Of a stretch of 64,000 bases of DNA, positions 1 through 8,200 are shown piece after piece; position 1 is the first letter of the stretch; every line of letters begins with the position of its first letter. Source of the DNA: Methanosarcina sp. UBA293 (GTDB taxonomy: Archaea > Halobacteriota > Methanosarcinia > Methanosarcinales > Methanosarcinaceae); contig DALS01000064.1 in NCBI GenBank assembly GCA_002499445.1, positions 1 through 64,000 on the forward strand, in the 5' to 3' direction. The translations under genes were made by a program, and so were the position numbers. The notes beneath the pieces were generated by a model. That model was not told where the DNA came from, made no database searches, and worked only from the letters and a program-made list of their open reading frames with translations.

Positions 1-3
1 CAA

Positions 4-198
4 CACAATCGTATTGCGCGAGGAATACATACAAGGCAATTCTCATATATAAAGGTTTGTATTGCGCCCTTAACTCACTTGATTTGTGAGGGAGGCAAAC
101 AAGGGATTCTTTATATCATAAACATTTATGCTATTCACCTCTGCACAATCGCATTGTACGAGGGATACCTACTAAGTAATTCTAGTATTTAAAGATTT
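4..198. repeat. Two imperfect 55-bp direct repeats upstream of mtaCB
   Basis: Positions 4-58 and 144-198 align without gaps and match at about 44 of 55 positions by eye. Each copy opens with a small palindrome, CAAT-N3-ATTG, and ends in an AT-rich TATA-like stretch followed by AAAGGTTT or AAAGATTT. A shorter third piece, GTATTGCGC, recurs at 59-67. They lie 570-760 bases upstream of mtaC. They could be duplicated promoter/operator elements or remains of an upstream gene's control region; the window edge prevents a decision. Confidence 0.6.
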
Positions 199-517
199 CC
201 CATTCTGCAATTTTCTACCCCGAGATTTGAAACGAAGTTAATAGATTAAGAATACAAAATTATCTAGAAGAGAATTTCCCAAAAAATCCCGTGATCGGAA
301 ACTTAATCGATTATTCAAAGCTTGAGTCTAAATCTGCTAAAAATCTAAAAACATATATTTTTAAGAATTTTTTGACCATATTATTAAGATATGCATTTAA
401 AATGAACTTAGTTAAAAAAATTCGATTAATACAAGACATTAAGAATAATAAGGCTTTCCAATGGCGAAAATTGTAGCTTGCAGTTCAGTGTTAGAACCTT
501 AAACTTGCTCAGTGAGT

Positions 518-528
518 TTTATATATAT
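518..528 (+). promoter_or_regulatory. Likely TATA box for mtaCB
   Basis: A run of alternating T and A (TTTATATATAT) lies about 240 bases before the mtaC start, with no other gene between. Transcription from here would begin near 550 and give a leader of roughly 215 bases. Long leaders are known for methanol methyltransferase operons in Methanosarcina. Within the leader CAGGG (677-681) can pair with CCCTG (712-716), enclosing a GC-rich GGCTTCGGCC segment. This is inferred from sequence only. Confidence 0.45.
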
Positions 529-765
529 AGGACCCTAATTAAATTAAGGGGAGTTAGGAGTCCCTTTAAGAATTTGGGAAGAATTTGGGAGTTTATACCT
601 GTTTAGACATCATTTAGTTGTCTCTATGAAAAAATAGGGGAAAAATTAGACAGCTGAATTTTATTAAGATTTACCACAGGGAGAATTTAGTTTTTAGCCC
701 GGCTTCGGCCCCCTGTAAATCATCAGGGATTATTGCTCCTCAAATCCCAAAATGGAGGTTAGGAT

Positions 766-1533
766 TTGATAGATATAGATCCAAGTGGTATTCTGGTTCG
801 ATACAATGTAAAAATGGAAAAGGAAATGACACCGGAAGAAGCTGCAGAAGAGCTTTACCCCAAGGATTCAACAATTTACCCGATTGCAAAAGCTATCTTT
901 GAAGGGGAAGAAGATGATGTTGTTGAGGGGTTACAAAAAGCCATTAGTTCCGGAAAAGATCCAATTTCTCTTATCGACGATGCACTGATGGTTGGAATGG
1001 GAGTTGTCACCAGGCTTTATGACGAGGGAATTATTTTTCTGCCAAACGTTATGATGTCTGCTGATGCCATGCTAGAAGGTATCGACTATGTAAAGGAGAA
1101 AGCAGGAAAAGCACCTGTCACTAAAGGAGTAGTCGTCTGTCATGTTGCAGAAGGTGATGTCCACGACATTGGAAAGAACATTGTAGCTGCACTACTGAGA
1201 GCAGCAGGCTATGATGTAGTGGACCTTGGAAGAGACGTTCCTGTAGATGAAGTAATAGCTGCGGTTGAGAAAGAAAATCCCCTCATGCTTACTGGCACAG
1301 CCCTTATGACCACGACCATGTATGCATTCAAGGAAGTTAACGACAAACTTATGGAGAAAGGATACAGGATTCCATTCGCATGTGGCGGCGGTGCTGTGAA
1401 CCAGGACTTCGTGTCTCAGTACGACCTTGGAGTATATGGTGAAGAGGCAGCCGATGCTCCAAAGATGGCCGATTTCATCAAGGAACACGGGGACAACATC
1501 GTAAAACTGAGGGAGCAATTCCATAGACACTGA
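766..1533 (+). CDS. mtaC: Methanol corrinoid protein MtaC
   Basis: This is the corrinoid carrier of the methanol:coenzyme M methyltransferase system: MtaB transfers the methanol methyl group to its cobalt and MtaA passes it to coenzyme M. An N-terminal helical cap (about residues 20-115) is followed by a Rossmann-like B12 domain. The cobalt-ligating motif D-x-H-x-x-G is visible at residues 131-136, with His133 as lower ligand. The start is a TTG preceded by GGAGG at 754-758, seven bases away. Length (255 aa) is normal. mtaB follows after 13 bases, giving the usual mtaCB order. Which of the genome's mtaC paralogs this is cannot be decided here. Confidence 0.96.
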   Translation: MIDIDPSGILVRYNVKMEKEMTPEEAAEELYPKDSTIYPIAKAIFEGEEDDVVEGLQKAISSGKDPISLIDDALMVGMGVVTRLYDEGIIFLPNVMMSADAMLEGIDYVKEKAGKAPVTKGVVVCHVAEGDVHDIGKNIVAALLRAAGYDVVDLGRDVPVDEVIAAVEKENPLMLTGTALMTTTMYAFKEVNDKLMEKGYRIPFACGGGAVNQDFVSQYDLGVYGEEAADAPKMADFIKEHGDNIVKLREQFHRH

Positions 1534-1546
1534 GGAGGTGGAGTAG

Positions 1547-2935
1547 ATGGCAGTAACAAGATGTACTAAAATGGCTTATGCAAGCGCAGATGAAATGGTA
1601 TTTGGAAAAGCTGTCAAGCCAGTCAAAGCCGGTCTGGGACTTGAGATCGGTGCAGGCTACACAACTCCTGAAGTGAACTATGCCCCAAGACCTGAAGCCG
1701 GAGAGTCCAAAGAAAAACTTGAAAAAGAGTACGAAAGAATCACCACTGACATTATGGCAAGGATGGTTCAAATCGGAGCTCCCTCTGTTGTGCTTGAAAC
1801 TGAACACGTTCAGCAGATGTCCAACAACCCTGACTGGGGAGCAGCCGTTGCACATGTCCAGAAAACTATCATGGAAGATTATCACGATGAATATGGCATA
1901 AAATGTGCACTCAGGCACACAATTGGTGATATCCGAGAGAGCAGGGAATACCTCGAGCTCAGAGGAGGGGACAAGTACAATATCTTCATGGAAGCCTTTG
2001 AGCAATGTGCCCAGAGCGGTGCTGATATGCTTGCAGTCGAGTCAATGGGTGGAAAAGAGGTCTTTGACTATGCCATTCTCAGAAACGATATGGCAGGAGT
2101 ACTTTACGGCATAGGCGTTCTCGGCAGCATGGACATGGAAATGATCTGGCAAGACATCGCATCAGTTGCAAAGAAGAATAATGTAGTAGCATCTGGTGAT
2201 ACAGACTGTGCCCAGGCAAACACTGCAATGTTCATTGCAGGCGGGCTGCTTGACAAGAACCTCGCCCACACACTCGCAATTATTGCAAGGTCAATCTCCG
2301 CAGCAAGGTCTCTAGTTGCATATGAAGCGGGTGCAGTTGGTCCTGGTAAAGACTGTGGGTATGAAAATTCTATTGTCAAAGCAATTGCAGGTGTTCCAAT
2401 TTCTCAGGAAGGCAAGACCTCAACCTGTGCCCACTCTGACCTTATGGGTAACCTGACAATGCAGTGCTGTGATCTCTGGTCCAATGAATCAGTTGAATAC
2501 CATGGTGAATTCGGTGGTACAACTGTTCAATGCTGGGCTGAGACCCTGGCTTATGACTGTGCCCTAATGAATGTTGCTCTTGATTCGGGTAATGAAAAAG
2601 TACTCAGGGATATGTTAGCAGCTTCGGATATGTATAGAGATGCACAGGGATACGTACTCGCATACCAGAACGCATACAGAGTAGGGCAGGCAATTGCAAA
2701 AGATGGAGATGACATCTACCTCCGTGCTAAGAACGCTGCTCTCGAAAGTATCAAAATCGTTGAAGAAGGAGCAAGGGGAAAACTTGAGCTCTCCAGATTT
2801 GAAGCTAAAGCTCTCGCAGATGCGAGAGCGGCTTTAGAGGCCCTTACTGACGACAAAGAGCAGTTCATGAGCGATTGCCTTACGAAGTATAAAGAAGAAA
2901 TAAAAGTCTTCAAGCCAGAGAACTACGGCCTCTAA
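1547..2935 (+). CDS. mtaB: Methanol:corrinoid methyltransferase MtaB
   Basis: This zinc enzyme activates methanol and methylates the Co(I) corrinoid of MtaC in the cytoplasm. At 462 residues it is one longer than the well-studied M. barkeri protein. The expected zinc ligands are visible at matching places: Glu165, Cys221 and Cys270 (known ligands Glu164, Cys220, Cys269). A ribosome site GGAGGTGG lies just before the ATG. It is co-transcribed with mtaC. Downstream, a T-rich stretch near 2953-2965 probably ends transcription, since archaeal termination often needs only a U-tract. The convergent mtaA lies 320 bases on. Confidence 0.97.
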   Translation: MAVTRCTKMAYASADEMVFGKAVKPVKAGLGLEIGAGYTTPEVNYAPRPEAGESKEKLEKEYERITTDIMARMVQIGAPSVVLETEHVQQMSNNPDWGAAVAHVQKTIMEDYHDEYGIKCALRHTIGDIRESREYLELRGGDKYNIFMEAFEQCAQSGADMLAVESMGGKEVFDYAILRNDMAGVLYGIGVLGSMDMEMIWQDIASVAKKNNVVASGDTDCAQANTAMFIAGGLLDKNLAHTLAIIARSISAARSLVAYEAGAVGPGKDCGYENSIVKAIAGVPISQEGKTSTCAHSDLMGNLTMQCCDLWSNESVEYHGEFGGTTVQCWAETLAYDCALMNVALDSGNEKVLRDMLAASDMYRDAQGYVLAYQNAYRVGQAIAKDGDDIYLRAKNAALESIKIVEEGARGKLELSRFEAKALADARAALEALTDDKEQFMSDCLTKYKEEIKVFKPENYGL

Positions 2936-3255
2936 TCAAGGCCAGTTCTTCCCTTTTTATTTTTGACACAGGCCACGAAAACCTCAATCAAAAGAACTCT
3001 AAAAATAACTCTATCCAGACTCAAGAACTCTATTCAGACTCAGCACATGGAAAATAAAGAAAAAAAATTGCTCCCTTGCTCCTGAAGTGAAATTCGGGCG
3101 GCATAGTTTGGGAAAATTGAAAACGTTGAACTTAATTTAAGAAATTTAAAAAAATTAAAAAGATAATAAAATTAAAATAAGAAAGATAATAAAACTAGAA
3201 TAAATTGGTTAAATCAATTATAAATCAGTTAAATCAATTTTTACATTGGGGATTT
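2936..3255. other. Convergent intergenic region mtaB/mtaA
   Basis: This stretch lies between the 3' ends of mtaB and mtaA. It holds T-rich tracts just after mtaB (CCCTTTTTATTTTTG near 2951-2965) and otherwise A-rich low-complexity DNA at 3120-3240. I see no gene, RNA or clear hairpin in it. Confidence 0.6.
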
Positions 3256-4275
3256 TCAGGCATAATACTCATCTCTTGCCTTGACCATAGCCTTGATGTG
3301 AGAAACTGGAGTCATGGGTGCGATTCCACAGCCAGGAGCCAGTACATCTACGCCTTCGGCAATAGCTTTTTTCGATTCTTCTTTTATCTTATCTATCGGA
3401 CCCGGAAGTAGAACAAAGGGACTCGAGATATTTCCTACAAGTCTTGACCTATCCCCAAGTACTTCCTTAGCCTTCTTTATGCTGCCAACTTTTTCTTCGA
3501 CGCTCAACCCTTCAAAACCACAATCTGCCATATAATTAAGTATAGAATTCACATTGCCACAGATATGGAGGACCATAACCGAATCTACATTTGAAGAAAA
3601 ATTTTGCAGCCTTGGTTGAAGTTCATTTTTAAATGAGTCTGGACTCATCAGGTCAGGAGATGCCACAGGATCTGCGACTGAGATAACATCTGCTCCTGCA
3701 AGTACCATAGAATTTGCATAAGCTATTGTGGCATCAGTTGCAAAGTCCAGCACCTGCCGTAACATATCGGGTTTCTTGAGAGACCATTTCATAAAAGACT
3801 TTACACTCGCCAAATCGGAAGCAAGAGTGACTGGTCCTTCCATTCCTCCTATAATAGGTATATCTGGTCCTACCCTTTCCCTTATAATTTTGATTGAATC
3901 AAGTACAGCCCGGATTCTGCCCATGTCAAGCAGATTATCAGGCATTTCCATGCCTTCGAGGTCCTTAGGATACGGATGCGCAATGACAGACGGCTGCCTG
4001 TTTTTAGTTCCCATATTAACCTCGCAGCCCAGAGCCTCGGCAAGTACAGTCAGGCAATATGGAACTCTTACAGCTTCAAGCCCGCTAAGCTCATAGTTTG
4101 CAATCGCCAGTTTTGCCAGTTTTTCAGGGTCAGAGTGAGCCTCTGGCCAGGGGGCTCCCACTTCATCCATTAATTCAACAATTCCTGTCTGGGTTACGGA
4201 ACAGACCGGTACCTTGTCAACTTCTTTTCCTTCCAGTGCGTTTAAAAGTCTCTCTTTTAGTGTCATCTCATCCAT
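3256..4275 (-). CDS. mtaA: Methylcobamide:CoM methyltransferase MtaA
   Basis: MtaA moves the methyl group from methyl-MtaC to coenzyme M, giving the methyl-CoM used for methanogenesis. It belongs to the UroD/MtaA zinc family. The zinc motif is complete: His237-x-Cys239 in VLHICGN and Cys316 in APGCGI. I chose the ATG at 4275 because GGGGGAG sits six bases before it, and this gives 339 residues, the usual MtaA length; an upstream GTG at 4290 overlaps that ribosome site. The gene points toward mtaCB, so all three methanol-specific proteins are encoded together. MtbA is the main alternative, but the sequence around CNMGTKNRQPSV favours MtaA. Confidence 0.92.
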   Translation of the reverse strand: MDEMTLKERLLNALEGKEVDKVPVCSVTQTGIVELMDEVGAPWPEAHSDPEKLAKLAIANYELSGLEAVRVPYCLTVLAEALGCEVNMGTKNRQPSVIAHPYPKDLEGMEMPDNLLDMGRIRAVLDSIKIIRERVGPDIPIIGGMEGPVTLASDLASVKSFMKWSLKKPDMLRQVLDFATDATIAYANSMVLAGADVISVADPVASPDLMSPDSFKNELQPRLQNFSSNVDSVMVLHICGNVNSILNYMADCGFEGLSVEEKVGSIKKAKEVLGDRSRLVGNISSPFVLLPGPIDKIKEESKKAIAEGVDVLAPGCGIAPMTPVSHIKAMVKARDEYYA

Positions 4276-5282
4276 AATTGTCTCCCCCACTTAAGTTTCA
4301 ATTTGGAAGTTCTTGACCTTATTCCATTACTTAGCTTTACTTATTATTGGTAGTGCTGATCTATTAATAGCTCTGGCCCTTTAGACCAGTTACTAAAGTA
4401 GATCAGTTATTAACACAGCATTGGAATCTCTTTAAGGCGCATCAAGTTTTCAGAGTTTCCACCGCAGGCAATAAACACTCTCAGATAACGAAATCCCCCT
4501 GCCCAGGTTGACTAATATTATCTATGTTTTATGCTATATGATTGTTTGGAAATACTCAAACTAAAGATACTGCCAGTAAAGAAGAAAATGATATCTACTG
4601 GTAGCAAAGTGCTAAAGAAAGCAAGTAAAAGTTAAGAAATAATAGAGTAAGAAAGTAAATGAAAAATCGCAGAACAGAGCATACAAAGCAACTTCAGGAG
4701 AATGAATTACCTAAAAAGGTTTTCCTTGTTTGCTTTAATAATGAGACATATCAGTGTCTTCAAGAACCATTATTTAGAGTTTCTGAGGCTTAAAAAACTC
4801 AAATAATTCGTTTTATGTCTTAAATGCGCGTTATGTATTATTATAATCTTTTTTATAAGTATACTGCCTGCAAGGCTTATCATAGCTATATCTCTGAAAA
4901 TATTTAAAACATACCAAAATTATTCATTTGTGCTCAATAATTAAGGATCGTTTATATACAGTGTTAAAAGATTAGATTCTAGATAAAAATTAATAGTAAA
5001 TTTCGATCCGGATGCAGCATCAAATTTTGATGGTTAGTGCGGGTAATTTATTCCTGCATTTGAAAAGAGCTCTTAATCTGAGAGAGAGGAAAAAATACTC
5101 GCAAGAACTCTGAAATCAAAGAAATAGAGTAAAATATTATTAAAGCCTGATAAAAAAGACTAATGCTTAATTATTCAGATCTTTTAGCTTGCAAGAATAT
5201 GATTAGAAAAATATAAGAATAACAATTGGAAAAGTGCAGCAATACAGTTAGAAAAGTGCAGGAACACGTTTAGAAAAAGGGA
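4276..5282. other. 1-kb AT-rich gap between mtaA and the TPR gene
   Basis: This region separates two divergent genes and should hold the promoters of both. A TATA-like TTTATATAC lies near 4951-4959 on the plus strand, about 330 bases before the TPR gene. Reading both strands I found no open frame with coding character, no tRNA and no convincing hairpin. Confidence 0.4.
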
Positions 5283-8200
5283 TTGGAGGAGTTGATTATC
5301 AATCACGATGAAGCCTTTCAAAGAGGCATTAACCTGATTAAACAAAAAAGGTATGAGAAATCGATTAATGTTTTCAACAAGCTTGTGGACAAAAACCCAA
5401 GTCACACGGGAGCTCTTTTTAATAGAGGACTTGCCCTGCTGAAAATTGGAAAAATAGAAGAAGGCCTCAACTCTTTTGATAAGGTCCTGCACTTCGAGCC
5501 AAAAAATTCAGATGCCCTGTACAAAAAAGGGGTTGCTCTGGCCGCTCTAGGAAAATTTGAAGCAGCTCTGGAAGCTTATGATAACGCACTTGTATCAAAT
5601 CCTGAGAATCCAAAAATTTGGTATCAAAAAGGACTTGTATTTGCTGAACTTGAAAGGACTGAAGCTTCAATTAATTGTTTTGAGAAAGTACTTGAGCTTG
5701 AGCCAGAATGCGAAATTGCCTGGTATGCCTTGGGAACTGTAGCTGGAGAAGCCTGCCACTACGAAGAAGCCCTGGAAGCTTTTGGACACGCCCTTGAGAT
5801 CAACCCGAAAAATGCAGACGCTTGCTACGCAAAAGGACTGGTTCTTACAAAGCTTGAGGAGTATGAAAAAGCGCTGGAATGCTTTAATTCCCTTATTCGG
5901 GAAAAACCAAGACATACAGATGCCTGGGAACAAAGATGCCTTTTGCTGACAAAGCTCGGAAAAAATAAAGAAGCTCTGGAATGTATTGACTGGTTTTTAA
6001 AAAAGTTTCCAGTTAATGAGACTGCTCTCTATCACAGAGGCATTCTTTTAAACGAACTTTCCCGCTATGAGGATGCTGAAAAAACCTTTTCAAAAATCTT
6101 GAAAATAAATCCAGGGAATAAAGAAGTCTGGCTCAGGAAAGGGCTTGCTTTTCTCCAGCTGCTCAGGCTCAATGATGCAATAGAGGCTTTTGAAGAAGCC
6201 ATCAAGCTGGATCCTACTTATTTTGAAGCCTGGAATTACAAGTGCTTTGCTCTGATGAAACTTGAGGTCTATGAAGAAGCCCTTGAAGCTTTTGACTCTG
6301 TGCTTGAAGTTTATCCGGAAATGAAGGAACTCCAGTATAACCGTGCTCTCGCTCTCGCAAAACTGCAACGTTTTGAGGAGGCAACACAGGCATTTTCCAG
6401 AGTTGCCGAAATGGATCCTGTAGGAGATGCCCTGTACCAGCAGGGATGCTTGCTTGCTAAGGTAGGGAAGTATGAAGAAGCCCTTAACGCCTTTGATTCC
6501 ATGCTCGAACATAATCCAGGATTTATTGAAGCTCAGAAATTCAGGGGCACTATGCTTGTCAAGTTAGACCGTATTGAAGAGGCACTTGAATCTCTTGCAC
6601 AGAGCCTTGAAAAAGAACCTGAAAACTATAGGCTCTGGCTTAGGCAAGGATTAATCCTCCTTGACAACAAAAAATTTGAGCCTGCCATGAAGGCTTTTGA
6701 GAAAGCTGCGGAACTTAAACCTGACTGTGAAGCCTGCTGGATGAATAAAGGTTTTGCTCTTTACTCCATGAGACGTTATGAAGAAGCTCTCAAAGCCTTT
6801 GAAGAAAGTCTGCGGCTGAACCCGTATCTTGAGAACGGCTGGAATAAAAAAGGAATAGTGCTTGGAAAGCTTGGAAGAACAGAGGAAGCCCTTGAAGCTT
6901 TTGGAGAAGCAGTAAGACTCAGACCTGATTTTGAGGATGCTTTGAGAAACAAAGGACTAATTTTACTGGCTGCGGAAGAATACGAAAAAGCAAGCGAAGC
7001 CTTTGTCGAAGTCCTTAAAACAAACCCTGCCGATCTTGATTCAATTTACAATAAAGGAATAGCCCTGCTCAAACTCGGAAAAGCAGAAGCTTCCCTGGAA
7101 TGTTTTGAAAATCTTCTCTCTCTTAATCCCGATTATCCTGATCTTTTATACAGTCTTGCGGTCGCCCAGGTAGAGCTAGGGAAGCAGGAAGAAGCCCTGA
7201 AAACCTTTGAAAAACTTGTTGCAAAAAATCCCGAGGACCTGGAAATTCAGTGCAGAAAAGGAAAACTTGCAATAGAGCTCGGAAAATATGAGGATGCACT
7301 TCAGACTTTCAATCAAGTGCTCAGAAAAAAACCACAATCCAGAGAAACCTGGTATAGAAAAGGGCTTGCCCTGATAAAACTGGAACGCTTTGAAGAGGGA
7401 ATAAAAAGCTTTGAAAACGTTCTTGAGATTGACCCTGCCTACAAGGACTCATATTACCAGATTGGGCTTTCCTATTTTGAACTTAGAGATTTTGAAGAAG
7501 CTATAAGAGTTTTTGAGGTAGCATTTAAAATAGATTTTGAAAACCTTGATGCTCTTTACATGAAAAGCCTTGCTTTACTACGATTGGGAAGATATAAAGA
7601 ATCGGCTTCAGGTTTCAGGGAGGTCCTTAAAAGAAATCCTTCACATACTGAGGCTCTTGCACATCTGAGCACAGCCTGCTTCAAACAAGAACTTTACAAA
7701 GATGCCCTTGAGTTTTTTGATATGGTCCTGAGGGAGAATCCAGAGAGGAAAACTGTCCTTTTCAGGAAAGGGGTTGCTTTAAAAGCTCTTGGAAAAGTAA
7801 AAGAAGCTTCAACTATCTTTGACTCTATCCTTAAATTGAAGCCTGACTGTACTTATGCACTTGAACAGAAAGGGTATACTCACTTTGAGCTTGAGGAATA
7901 TCAGGAGGCGGCTGAAGCATTTAAAACGGCGCTGGAATATTGCCCAAAAAAGGAAGATCTGAATTACTATAGAGGTATTTCCTTTTTCAGACTTGGGAAC
8001 TTTGAAGAAACTGTAAAATCCTTTGAAAAGGCTCTTGAGCTTGGCTGCCTGAAACCTGAATTGTCTTACTATAAAGGAATTTCCTGCTTCGAAATCAAGG
8101 AATATGAAAAAGCAGTGAAAGCCTTTGATGCTGCCCTTAACACCGGAGCAGCCAATCTCGAGCTTCTGCACAAAAAAGCCCTGGCGCTTTTCGAACTCGG

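Noticed and set aside
1..200. CRISPR-like repeat
   Set aside because: Only two imperfect 55-bp copies at 140-bp distance; no regular spacers.
291..476. 61-codon plus-strand frame upstream of mtaC
   Set aside because: Very AT-rich, Lys/Asn/Ile-heavy product, no ribosome site and no family resemblance; it lies in the mtaCB upstream region.
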